NCBI GenBank assembly: GCA_937952875.1
Contig: CALFDI010000184.1
Span: forward strand, 1 to 7,485
Source: an uncultured Verrucomicrobiales bacterium
GTDB taxonomy: Bacteria; Verrucomicrobiota; Verrucomicrobiia; Verrucomicrobiales; Akkermansiaceae
DNA length: 7,485 nt
Direction: 5' to 3'
Shown: piece by piece, positions 1 to 6,949 of the stretch
Layout of the letters: each line of letters begins with the position of its first letter
Position numbering within the stretch: the first letter of the stretch is position 1
Notes under the pieces: model-generated
The model's input: only the letters and a program-made list of their open reading frames with translations
Database searches by the model: none
Told to the model about the DNA's origin: nothing
Position numbers and translations under genes: made by a program

Positions 1-673
1 CTAAGATGATCGCGCCGACGACTCCGATAACGATGCTGATCAGGATGGAGAAAAGAATCGTCTGGCGTGCTGCTGCGAAGTCCGATGCCAAGGCGGCCTG
101 AAAGACGAGAACGGCTAGGATCGCACCGATCGGATCGACGACGATACCTTCCCATTTGACGATTGAGGAAATTTTCTTCGATGGGCTGACCGTGCGCAGG
201 AGAGGGGCGATCACCGTCGGCCCTGTCACAGTGAGGATGGCTCCGATGATGCCGGCGACTCGGTAATCGTAGCCTAACACATACATGGCCACGATCGTGG
301 TCAGCACGAAGGAGACGACGACACCGATGGTGCATAGGCGTATAACTGGAGCCCCCGATTGCTTTAATTCAGAGAACTTGAGCGTCAAGCCGCCTTCGAA
401 GAGAATGATAGCGACGAGTATCCCGACGACGGAGAGAAGTGGGTTCGATGCTGGATCACTCGAGAGGAACTGATCAATGCGCACTCCGCTGAAGTGCCCC
501 AGTGCGAAGCCGAAGGCTAACAGCAGAAGGATGGACGGGAGCTTAAAGCGCCAAGCCACCCACTGGGAAAAGATGCCCAGTATGAGCACGAGTGTGAGGT
601 AGCCAGCAGGCGATGCAACGTAATCCGAGACAGAGTGTATGGACCCGGCGGCTGCCAGAAGTGCAGTAGTCAT
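1..673 (-). CDS. Cation:proton antiporter, CPA1-like, N-terminal 224 residues (partial)
   Basis: This is an inner-membrane antiporter that exchanges Na+ or K+ for protons. Only residues 1-224 are visible and the gene continues past the left edge. The translated strand shows serial hydrophobic segments at about residues 23-41, 46-61, 79-96, 111-132, 139-157, 179-193 and 205-224. Diagnostic motifs are LFEGGLTL (91-98), TVTGPTVIAPLLR (148-160) and KWEGIVVDPIGA (173-184). In the last, D180 sits where CPA1 exchangers carry the essential membrane Asp. This GPTV...EGIxxDPIGA pattern belongs to the CPA1-like subgroup that often carries a cytosolic TrkA-N (nucleotide-binding) domain; whether this one does cannot be seen. 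ATG at 671-673 is the first start after an in-frame TAA at 722-724, with no Shine-Dalgarno before it. It is transcribed divergently from the Na+ symporter operon. The family is certain in broad terms; the ion is not known. Confidence 0.85.
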   Translation of the reverse strand, partial: MTTALLAAAGSIHSVSDYVASPAGYLTLVLILGIFSQWVAWRFKLPSILLLLAFGFALGHFSGVRIDQFLSSDPASNPLLSVVGILVAIILFEGGLTLKFSELKQSGAPVIRLCTIGVVVSFVLTTIVAMYVLGYDYRVAGIIGAILTVTGPTVIAPLLRTVSPSKKISSIVKWEGIVVDPIGAILAVLVFQAALASDFAAARQTILFSILISIVIGVVGAIIL

Positions 674-881
674 AGTGAAAAGAGGGGGATCAACACAGAT
701 AGCGTTGTTCTGAAAGACACATTAACGAGTCCGAGGGTGTAAAGGCAACTGATGAAGGCGAGTTTTTTTCACAGAGGCCGAGATTTGAGAATTCACAGCT
801 TTGTCCTTTTCCGATCAGTGAGGGATTGCGTAGCTTAGGAAGACGATCACTTCATGGTGACAAAAAACCTTTAAAATAACT
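674..881. promoter_or_regulatory. Divergent intergenic region between antiporter and symporter operon
   Basis: This 208-base stretch separates two divergent genes, so promoters for both must lie in or near it (inference from layout). I see no convincing sigma-70 hexamer pair, no strong operator palindrome and no riboswitch-like structure. The only notable sequence is the AT-rich run just before the symporter start, containing TAAAAT at 872-877. It lies too close to the ATG to be a normal -10 box unless the mRNA is nearly leaderless. Neither start has a Shine-Dalgarno site. Confidence 0.35.
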
Positions 882-1172
882 ATGCTCACTGCTGATGAAG
901 CGCGCTCGCGTTACTGGAAGAAAACGATCCTATGGGTTGTTGGATTACTCATTATTTGGTTCGCGGCCTCGCTTGGTTGCGGTGTGCTGTGGGTGGATCA
1001 GCTCGATCAATTTATGCTGCCTGGCACGGGGATTAAGCTCGGTTTTTGGTTCGCGCAGCAGGGGAGCATTCTCGTCTTTCTCTGTCTGCTAGCGGCTTTC
1101 GTATTCATCATGAATAGATTGGATCAGGAACTCTCCGAGGCGATCGAAGACACTCGGAAGGAGGGGAAATAA
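882..1172 (+). CDS. Sodium:solute symporter small subunit, DUF4212 (Na_symport_sm)
   Basis: This 96-residue membrane protein is the small partner of the two-subunit sodium:solute symporters typified by VC_2704/VC_2705 of Vibrio cholerae. It starts with a short cytoplasmic stretch containing YWKK (11-14). Two hydrophobic segments follow, at about 16-36 and 55-78. Between them is the family's best-conserved stretch, around LGFWFAQQGS (53-62), then MNRLDQE (77-83) and a charged tail. The length matches the DUF4212 family, which runs to about 80-100 residues. The role is inferred from fixed pairing with the large subunit; its exact contribution to assembly or transport is unknown to me. ATG at 882 keeps the conserved YWKK near the N-terminus, as in the family, but has no Shine-Dalgarno upstream. 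The stop is one base before the large-subunit ATG, so the two are almost certainly co-transcribed and translationally coupled. Confidence 0.9.
   Translation: MLTADEARSRYWKKTILWVVGLLIIWFAASLGCGVLWVDQLDQFMLPGTGIKLGFWFAQQGSILVFLCLLAAFVFIMNRLDQELSEAIEDTRKEGK
1158..1166 (+). promoter_or_regulatory. Ribosome binding site for the symporter large subunit
   Basis: AAGGAGGGG contains a full AGGAGG core at 1159-1164, nine bases ahead of the ATG at 1174, and lies inside the end of the small-subunit gene. It is the only strong Shine-Dalgarno site in the window and fixes the large-subunit start. A strong internal site next to an almost overlapping stop and start suggests tuned, coupled expression of the two subunits (inference). 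Confidence 0.8.
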
Positions 1173-1173
1173 G

Positions 1174-2997
1174 ATGAGCGTAGACTTTTGGACCTATCTT
1201 CTCGTTGGGCTATCATTTGCTCTGTATATCGGCATAGCTCTCTGGTCCCGCGCAGGATCGACGAAAGAGTTCTACGTTGCCGGTGGCGGCGTGCCTCCAG
1301 TTGCGAATGGGATGGCCACTGCGGCGGACTGGATGTCAGCGGCATCATTCATCTCCATGGCGGGGATCATCGCCTTCGCTGGTCGTGATGGCTCGCGCTT
1401 TCTGATGGGGTGGACGGGTGGTTACGTGCTCTTGGCACTACTGCTCGCACCGTATTTACGTCGATTCGGAAAGTATACTGTGCCTGACTTCATCGGTGAC
1501 CGGTATTACTCTAAGTTTGCTCGAGTCGTGGCGATTTTTTGTGCGATTTTCGTCTCCTTTACCTATGTCGCCGGGCAGATGCGCGGGGTGGGGCTTGTCT
1601 TTGGCCGTTACCTCGGTGTTTCTGTTGAATGGGGCGTAGTGATCGGGATGTGTATCGTCTTTTTCTACGCTGTATTGGGCGGGATGAAAGGCATCACCTA
1701 CACGCAAGTCGCGCAGTTCTGTGTGCTCATCTTTGCCTACATGGTGCCGGCGATCTTCCTCTCGATTATGATGACGGGGAATATGGTGCCTCAATTCGGT
1801 CTAGGTGGAGATGCCATCGTGGATGGAGTGGCGACAGGCCAGAGCGTGCTGTCACGCCTCGATGGACTATCTGAAGAATTGGGCTTCGCGAAATACACTG
1901 ACGGCACTCTGAGCACGATCGATCTCTTTTGCATCACGCTCGCATTGATGGCTGGCACGGCTGGCTTGCCGCATGTGATCGTGCGATTTTATACGGTGAA
2001 AAAGGTCGCTGACGCCCGGAAGTCAGCCTTTTGGGCTCTTCTCTTCATTGCGATTCTCTACACTGCGGCTCCGGCTGTTGCTGTCTTTGCCCGGACGAAC
2101 CTGCTGGATACGATTCCTGGTAAGCACTACAGCGAAACTCCAGAATGGTTCAAGAATTGGGAAGATACGGGCCTCATCGCCTGGGTTGATAAGAATGAAG
2201 ACGGTGTCATTCAATATCTCGGGAAGGATAAAGATGGAGGCGCTGCTTTTGTCGGAAAACCCGACTATGCTGGAACGAGGAAAGAGGCCAGCGGCGCCGT
2301 GGGTCAGCGGATTTTAAAGAACGATATCACAGCGAACGCGAACGAACTCTACATCGACCGCGATATCATGGTCCTAGCAAATCCAGAAATCGGAGGTCTT
2401 CCGAACTGGGTGATCGGGCTCATTGCTGCAGGTGGTCTGGCCGCTGCACTCTCCACCGCTGCCGGTCTACTTCTCGTGATATCATCGTCTGTTTCGCATG
2501 ATCTTTTAAAGAAGACATATATGCCGGATATCTCTGAGAAGGGCGAACTCAAGGCAGCTCGTATAGCTGCAGGTGTGGCCGTCTGTGTCGCAGGGTATTT
2601 CGGGATCAATCCTCCAGGCTTCGTAGCATCGGTCGTGGCGCTTGCATTCGGGCTAGCCGCGTCATCTTTCTTCCCAGCGATCATTTTAGGAATCTTCTGG
2701 AAGAGGACGACGAGCCAGGGAGCGATCGCAGGTATGGTGACGGGTATCGCCTTTACCACTGCTTACATCATTTACTTTAAGTTTATGGGCGGCACTAAGG
2801 ATCAGCTCTGGTTTGGCATCTCACCAGAAGGCATAGGCTCTCTGGGAATGGTGTTGAACTTCATAGTCACCACGACCGTGACACTTATGACGCCTGCTCC
2901 TCCAGCGGCTATCCAAGAACTGGTTCAGAGGGTCCGAGTGCCACGCACGTCGTATGATGATTATAATCCGGACGATGATCAACCAATCGCGCATTAG
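1174..2997 (+). CDS. Sodium:solute symporter large subunit, VC_2705 subfamily (SSF, ActP-related)
   Basis: This 607-residue inner-membrane symporter of the SSS/SSF family is related to acetate permease ActP. It probably couples Na+ entry to uptake of a small organic acid; the substrate is inferred only from the relationship. SSF hallmarks are FYVAGGGVPPVANGMATAADWMS (split here as FYVAGGGVPP 33-42 and NGMATAADWMSAASF 45-59), GGYVLLALLLAPYLRRFGKYT (82-102, G83 to T102 typical), YTVPDFIGDRY (101-111), and GTAGLPHVIVRFYTV (261-275). A long polar insert spans about 311-405, with WFKNWEDTGLIAW (325-337) and NELYIDRDIMVLANPE (390-405). It is followed by AAGGLAAALSTAAGLLLVIS (418-437) and FGINPPGFVA (476-485). 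The insert is typical of the VC_2705 subfamily and carries an EF-hand-like loop at 339-350. The C-terminal tail is acidic. It has a strong ribosome binding site and directly follows its small subunit. Confidence 0.92.
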   Translation: MSVDFWTYLLVGLSFALYIGIALWSRAGSTKEFYVAGGGVPPVANGMATAADWMSAASFISMAGIIAFAGRDGSRFLMGWTGGYVLLALLLAPYLRRFGKYTVPDFIGDRYYSKFARVVAIFCAIFVSFTYVAGQMRGVGLVFGRYLGVSVEWGVVIGMCIVFFYAVLGGMKGITYTQVAQFCVLIFAYMVPAIFLSIMMTGNMVPQFGLGGDAIVDGVATGQSVLSRLDGLSEELGFAKYTDGTLSTIDLFCITLALMAGTAGLPHVIVRFYTVKKVADARKSAFWALLFIAILYTAAPAVAVFARTNLLDTIPGKHYSETPEWFKNWEDTGLIAWVDKNEDGVIQYLGKDKDGGAAFVGKPDYAGTRKEASGAVGQRILKNDITANANELYIDRDIMVLANPEIGGLPNWVIGLIAAGGLAAALSTAAGLLLVISSSVSHDLLKKTYMPDISEKGELKAARIAAGVAVCVAGYFGINPPGFVASVVALAFGLAASSFFPAIILGIFWKRTTSQGAIAGMVTGIAFTTAYIIYFKFMGGTKDQLWFGISPEGIGSLGMVLNFIVTTTVTLMTPAPPAAIQELVQRVRVPRTSYDDYNPDDDQPIAH

Positions 2998-3079
2998 GCG
3001 AATATTTGCCCGCTAAGTGGCACGATCGCTTGAACCTTTGAGATTGATTTTTCCCCCGGCCTTCGCTTACTCCGCTCTC

Positions 3080-3976
3080 ATGTCAGAGAAGCCATACCGA
3101 GTTCTGCTATACTATCTGTATGTCCGTATCGATGATGTGCCGGGTTATACGAAGGCTCATCGTGCTCTGTGTGAAAAGCTAGAGCTACTTGGGCGGATCA
3201 TCATCGGAGACGAGGGGATCAATGGCACTGTTTCCGGCACGTGGGAGAATACCCAGGCTTACATGGATGCGATGGCCGCAGATCCATTAACCGCCGCTAT
3301 GGAGTTCAAGATCGATGAGGAGAAAGGTCACGTCTTTCCGAAGCTCAGCATCAAAGAGCGCAGCGAGATCGTCACCCTCGGTCTAGGCGAAGAAGATCTG
3401 CATCCCGCAGAGCTAACAGGTAAACATCTCAGCCCCACAGAGTGGCGCGAAGCCATGGAGGATCCGAACGCCGTCATCATAGACGCCCGGAATGACTATG
3501 AATGGAAAATGGGTCACTTCGAGGGAGCGCTCCTCCCGGATGTGCCGAATTTCCGCGATATGCCGCAGTGGGTGCGAGATCATCGCGAAGAGCTCGAAGG
3601 TAAGCGAATCCTGACATATTGCACAGGCGGTATTCGGTGTGAAAAGTTTAGCGGATTCCTCCTCCAAGAAGGCTTCGAAGATGTCTCTCAGCTCGATGGG
3701 GGAATCGTCACATACGGAAAAGACGAGACTGTCCGTGGAGACAAATATCTCGGAAAATGTTACGTCTTTGATCAAAGAATCGGCGTCCCTGTTAATCGCA
3801 CAGAAGGCGACACCGTCATTGCCACATGTGTGAACTGTGGGCAGCCATCTGATCGTTATGCGAATTGTGCTTGGAAGCCATGCAACGAACAGCACTTCTG
3901 CTGCGAAACCTGCGAAGAACCAGCCCTCCGCTGCTGCTCCGACGAGTGTAGGGAAAATCTGACGGCTGCAGTGTAG
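3080..3976 (+). CDS. trhO: tRNA uridine(34) hydroxylase TrhO (YceA family, rhodanese domain)
   Basis: This cytoplasmic enzyme family makes 5-hydroxyuridine at the wobble position (U34) of certain tRNAs, using oxygen. The 298-residue protein has an acylphosphatase-like N-terminal domain at about 5-95, with IIGDEGINGTVSGT (41-54) and HVFPKLSIKER (84-94). A rhodanese domain lies at about 115-215, with IIDARNDYEWKMGHFEGA (133-150) and the active loop YCTGGIRCEKF (180-190), where C181 is the expected reactive Cys. The tail from C250 to C290 holds ten cysteines and is probably a zinc-binding Rhodanese_C region. Homologues are usually somewhat longer, at 300-350 residues. A GTG at 3017 would add 21 residues, but family conservation begins at YRVLLYYLYV, so I chose the ATG at 3080; neither start has a Shine-Dalgarno. 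It lies 82 bases after the symporter gene, and I see no terminator between them. It appears to be a stand-alone gene, functionally unrelated to its left neighbours. Confidence 0.9.
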   Translation: MSEKPYRVLLYYLYVRIDDVPGYTKAHRALCEKLELLGRIIIGDEGINGTVSGTWENTQAYMDAMAADPLTAAMEFKIDEEKGHVFPKLSIKERSEIVTLGLGEEDLHPAELTGKHLSPTEWREAMEDPNAVIIDARNDYEWKMGHFEGALLPDVPNFRDMPQWVRDHREELEGKRILTYCTGGIRCEKFSGFLLQEGFEDVSQLDGGIVTYGKDETVRGDKYLGKCYVFDQRIGVPVNRTEGDTVIATCVNCGQPSDRYANCAWKPCNEQHFCCETCEEPALRCCSDECRENLTAAV

Positions 3977-4018
3977 TAGCTTGAAGGTGTGAAGGTTGGG
4001 TTATCCACCAAGAAAAAT

Positions 4019-4101
4019 GTCCTGGAAGGACTTCAGAACTTAGCCCCGGGTGAAACCCGCGGACGCAGACCAACCCTAGATTTTGCGTCCTGAAGGGACG
4101 C
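4019..4101. repeat. REP-like triple hairpin repeat upstream of phoH
   Basis: Three short palindromes follow one another, each able to close on a three-base GRA loop. The first is GTCCT/AGGAC (4019-4023 with 4027-4031, loop GGA). The second is CCCGGGT with ACCCG-c-GG (4045-4051 with 4055-4062, loop GAA, one bulged C). The third is GCGTCCT/GGGACGC (4085-4091 with 4095-4101, loop GAA, one G-T pair). From memory, the wording around them (CAGAACTTAGCCC, GCAGACCAACCC, CCTGAAGGGACGC) closely resembles a dispersed intergenic repeat seen many times in Verrucomicrobia and Planctomycetes genomes. Only one copy occurs in this window, so dispersal is not shown here. It could be a mobile REP/RAYT-type element remnant. 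It has no U-tract, so it is not a standard intrinsic terminator, though it might stabilise mRNA ends or act as a processing site. Confidence 0.7.
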
Positions 4102-4182
4102 TGGAAGCCTACGCCTCACCCTCTTGCAGGAAAAACCAACATGACATTTCTAGAGAGTTCGCTATTCTCACCTTAACGCTAT

Positions 4183-5208
4183 ATGGAAACAGCTCTCCCA
4201 GACGTCGCCCGCCTCAGGCTGAACTTCGACTCACCTCAATTCCTTCACGATCTTTTTGCGAATGACCCCGGTCAAATCGCATACATGGAAGAGGCTCTTG
4301 GGATCCGTGTCGTCACACGTGATAGCTGGGTGCTTTTAGAAGGAAAGAAAGACGATACACAAAAAGCTGCCGAGGCATTCAATGATCTCGAATCTGCCCG
4401 TCGAAGTGGAAAAACCATCACCGTCCGGGATTTTCGCCTCGCTGTCGATGCCGCCGCGAATGACGGCGACACAGGAGTCGCGACATTAGCGAAACTCCCG
4501 ATCCTTTCTATACGAGGACGGCAAGCCGTGACGGCTCGAACACCTCAACAGCTGCACTATGCACAGAGCATCGCAAGCCATGACATCACGTTCGGTCTCG
4601 GCCCTGCTGGCACAGGCAAGACATATCTCGCCATGGCCATGGCCATTTCCGAGCTTAAGGCGCGCCGCGTGAATCGTATCATTCTTACCCGTCCCGCTGT
4701 AGAAGCAGGGGAAGCGCTTGGCTTTCTTCCAGGCGACCTTTCCGAAAAGATAGCGCCATATCTACGCCCTCTTTACGATGCCTTACGTGATATGCTGCCG
4801 GCGGAGGAAGTTCTTCGTTATCTGGAAGATACAACGGTCGAGATCGCACCTCTTGCCTACATGCGAGGCCGCACCCTGTCTCGCGCCTTTGTCATCCTAG
4901 ATGAAGCGCAGAATACCACGCGCGAGCAGATGCTCATGTTCCTCACGCGTCTGGGGGAGGGATCACGCTGTGTGATTACAGGAGACGCCTCTCAGACAGA
5001 TTTAAAAGGTGGAGTGAAAAGTGGTCTCGCTGAGGCAGAGCGAGTTCTCGACGGAGTTGAAGGCGTTCAGATCGTGCGATTTGAGCCAAAAGACGTCGTC
5101 CGCCATGCCATCGTCACGCGCATTATCAATGCCTACGATCAGTATCGTGAGGAGCATCCAGACGTGGAACCGCAGCAACGTAGGCGTGGAACAAGCGATT
5201 CTCGTTAG
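4183..5208 (+). CDS. phoH: PhoH family ATPase
   Basis: This 341-residue cytoplasmic P-loop ATPase belongs to the PhoH (PhoL/YbeZ) type, which is linked to RNA metabolism and works next to YbeY. The N-terminal 110 residues form the small KH-like region usual for bacterial PhoH-like proteins. The ATPase core then shows Walker A GPAGTGKT (140-147), LTRPAVEAGEALGFLPGD (168-185), YMRGRTL (226-232), Walker B VILDEAQN (237-244) and VITGDASQTDL (264-274). Length and motif order are normal, and no key residue is missing. The C-terminus ends in a short basic tail (RRRG, 333-336). The ATG at 4183 places the first conserved part in register; it has no Shine-Dalgarno. The leader carries the hairpin repeat. 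The gene begins the conserved phoH - HD phosphohydrolase - ybeY cluster and is followed after 91 bases by the HD gene. The function in the cell is assigned by family only. Confidence 0.95.
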   Translation: METALPDVARLRLNFDSPQFLHDLFANDPGQIAYMEEALGIRVVTRDSWVLLEGKKDDTQKAAEAFNDLESARRSGKTITVRDFRLAVDAAANDGDTGVATLAKLPILSIRGRQAVTARTPQQLHYAQSIASHDITFGLGPAGTGKTYLAMAMAISELKARRVNRIILTRPAVEAGEALGFLPGDLSEKIAPYLRPLYDALRDMLPAEEVLRYLEDTTVEIAPLAYMRGRTLSRAFVILDEAQNTTREQMLMFLTRLGEGSRCVITGDASQTDLKGGVKSGLAEAERVLDGVEGVQIVRFEPKDVVRHAIVTRIINAYDQYREEHPDVEPQQRRRGTSDSR

Positions 5209-5299
5209 GCATTGCATCGGGCACAGTTCTCGCTAGCATTTAGCCCTTCTCTGGCAGCTGCACATGCTCTGGAGATTGACCAACATCTTGAACTAATAC

Positions 5300-6949
5300 G
5301 TGGGATTTATCGATGCCTTCAAGCGCTGGCGACTTGCCCAAAAGGGAATGTCGTCTGGCAAAAAGCGAAGAACGAGCGCTGGCAAGGCGACCTCTGTTGA
5401 TCAGAGTTTGAGTGCACGGTTACTCGTCTATGTTTCTTTTATTCTCGGAATGTTCCTCCTCTCAGTGGGAGCACCTGAAGATAGCGTGCTGGCGAATTCT
5501 GAGTATCCAGCCACACTCATCATCATAGCCCTAGCTCTCGTTGCAGTCTTAGTGCTGAACTTGAACTATGGGGCGACATCTAGGCGCAGTGGACGTTCGC
5601 TACTCGCCCTCGGCACAGTTCTTCTTCAGGTCTGTCTCGTGCGCCTTCTCGTCGAGATCGTCGATGCCAATGGCATGGACACATCGTATAAAGTCCTCCT
5701 GGCTCCATACGTCCTAGCTCCTCTTCTACTTGCTGTCTTATTGAACCGCCGCGTCGGCGTCTACGGCACGATTATGTCCGGCATATTGGGAGCCCTCTTC
5801 ATGCCCTTAGCGTGGCTTCTCCCGTTCATCGTCATCTCCTTCTCCACAGGCATCGTCGTCACCTACATAGCGCAGGATGTGAGAAAGCGTGGCCGTCTCC
5901 TACGCGCAGGCCTCTATGGTGGACTTGTCGTGCTCATCTTTGCATTCGGCTTTGAGATCATTGGCAGTGGGGGATTCACGAATTTTCAGACTCCTGGCAT
6001 GTGGGAGCCTATTGCGATTAAATGCGGCGCTGCTCTTGGATTAGGCTTTTTCATCGCTCTCCTCATATCCGGATTGATGCCAGTGATCGAAGGGATATTT
6101 TCCCTCACCACGGAGATTAGCTGGCTAGAGCTCAGTGATCTGAATCACAAGCTTCTCCGTCAGATGCAGCTAGAAGCTCCCGGCACATTTCACCACAGCC
6201 TCGTCGTCGCATCTCTCGCAGAAGCCGCAGCAGAAGAGATCGGAGCGAATGCACCGATGTGCCGCGTGTGCGCCTATTTTCATGATATCGGTAAGCTCAA
6301 TAAGCCTGAATACTTTATAGAAAATCAAGGCGCTACCCTGAATCCGCACGACACACTCACACCCACTATGAGTGCGCTCGTCATCGTCGCCCACGTCAAA
6401 GACGGAGTCGACCTTGCAGTAAAGCACAACCTCAATCCACGCATCATTGACGTCATTAAAGAGCATCATGGCGACTCCCTCGTCTACTACTTCTATCATA
6501 AAGCACGCGAACAACTCGCCGCTGCTGAAGAAGCTCAAGGTTCGGAGAAAAAAGACGACCTACCTGAGATAAACGAGAAAAACTTCCGCTACCCTGGCCC
6601 GCGTCCTCGCTCCGTCGAAAGCGGTATTATCAGCCTAGCAGATGCCTGTGAGAGTGCATCGCGCTCCCTGAAAAAGCCCACGCCATCTAAGATCAGCAGT
6701 CTCGTCGATGAACTCGTCATGAAGCGTATCAGTGACGGTCAGTTAGATAACTGCCAGCTCACATTGAAGGATCTGAAAAAGATCCGTAGCAGCTTTACAA
6801 AAACTCTGCAATCAATGCTCCACAGCCGCATCGAATACCCGAAAGACGATGAAGGAACATCGAGAGGGAAGAAAAAGGCAGCGAAGAAAAAGACAACTCT
6901 CGTCGAATCAAAAAGCGACTCACTGAGCGAAAAAGCGAAATCCGCATGA
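5300..6949 (+). CDS. 7TM HD-domain phosphohydrolase, PgpH/YqfF-like, lacking the extracytoplasmic domain
   Basis: This is a membrane-bound HD phosphohydrolase of the family whose Listeria member PgpH hydrolyses cyclic-di-AMP. A basic N-terminus (about 1-39) is followed by one hydrophobic segment (40-57). Seven more lie at about 71-88, 100-121, 131-148, 152-168, 171-189, 203-221 and 240-260. The cytosolic HD domain shows GTFHHS (295-300), FHDIGK (327-332), NPHDTLTP (348-355), HVKDG (365-369), EHHGDS (388-393) and LADAC (446-450). All expected metal-ligand positions (H299, H328, D329, H365, H390, D448) appear present. A Lys-rich tail occupies 523-531. At 549 residues it is much shorter than the roughly 710-residue Firmicutes proteins, because only about 13 residues separate the first two hydrophobic segments. 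The start is GTG at 5300; an in-frame TAA at 5294 rules out extension, but the ATG at 5348 (Met17) is possible. Its TGA overlaps the ybeY ATG. Confidence 0.9.
   Translation: MGFIDAFKRWRLAQKGMSSGKKRRTSAGKATSVDQSLSARLLVYVSFILGMFLLSVGAPEDSVLANSEYPATLIIIALALVAVLVLNLNYGATSRRSGRSLLALGTVLLQVCLVRLLVEIVDANGMDTSYKVLLAPYVLAPLLLAVLLNRRVGVYGTIMSGILGALFMPLAWLLPFIVISFSTGIVVTYIAQDVRKRGRLLRAGLYGGLVVLIFAFGFEIIGSGGFTNFQTPGMWEPIAIKCGAALGLGFFIALLISGLMPVIEGIFSLTTEISWLELSDLNHKLLRQMQLEAPGTFHHSLVVASLAEAAAEEIGANAPMCRVCAYFHDIGKLNKPEYFIENQGATLNPHDTLTPTMSALVIVAHVKDGVDLAVKHNLNPRIIDVIKEHHGDSLVYYFYHKAREQLAAAEEAQGSEKKDDLPEINEKNFRYPGPRPRSVESGIISLADACESASRSLKKPTPSKISSLVDELVMKRISDGQLDNCQLTLKDLKKIRSSFTKTLQSMLHSRIEYPKDDEGTSRGKKKAAKKKTTLVESKSDSLSEKAKSA

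Noticed and set aside
2349..2759. Long reverse-strand open frame (136 codons) inside the symporter gene, and a similar one at 3413-3895 inside trhO
   Set aside because: Both are opposite-strand shadows of well-supported genes, with no recognisable motif and no start context.
2959..2968. Perfect palindrome GATTATAATC near the end of the symporter gene, considered as part of a dif-like or operator site
   Set aside because: It lies in coding sequence for Asp-Tyr-Asn, is only 10 bp, and its flanks do not fit a 28-base XerCD site.
3017..3079. GTG-started N-terminal extension of TrhO by 21 residues
   Set aside because: The added residues are unlike the start of the family and no ribosome binding site precedes the GTG; the ATG at 3080 begins just before the conserved region.
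4001..4009. TTATCCACC, one mismatch from a DnaA box (TTATCCACA)
   Set aside because: It is a single imperfect match with no cluster, no AT-rich unwinding region and no dnaA/dnaN neighbour, and the skew change has the sense of a terminus rather than an origin. Chance is the better explanation.
4141..4168. Promoter-like pair ATGACA ... TATTCT with a 16-base spacer ahead of phoH
   Set aside because: The -35 matches five of six but the -10 only four of six and the spacing is short; such pairs occur by chance, and the organism's sigma-factor preference is not known.
5212..5400. Short open frame across the phoH-HD gap, considered as a small gene
   Set aside because: It begins with TTG without a ribosome binding site, overlaps the HD gene by about 100 bases in another frame, and resembles no family I know. 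The 91-base gap itself shows no clear structure.
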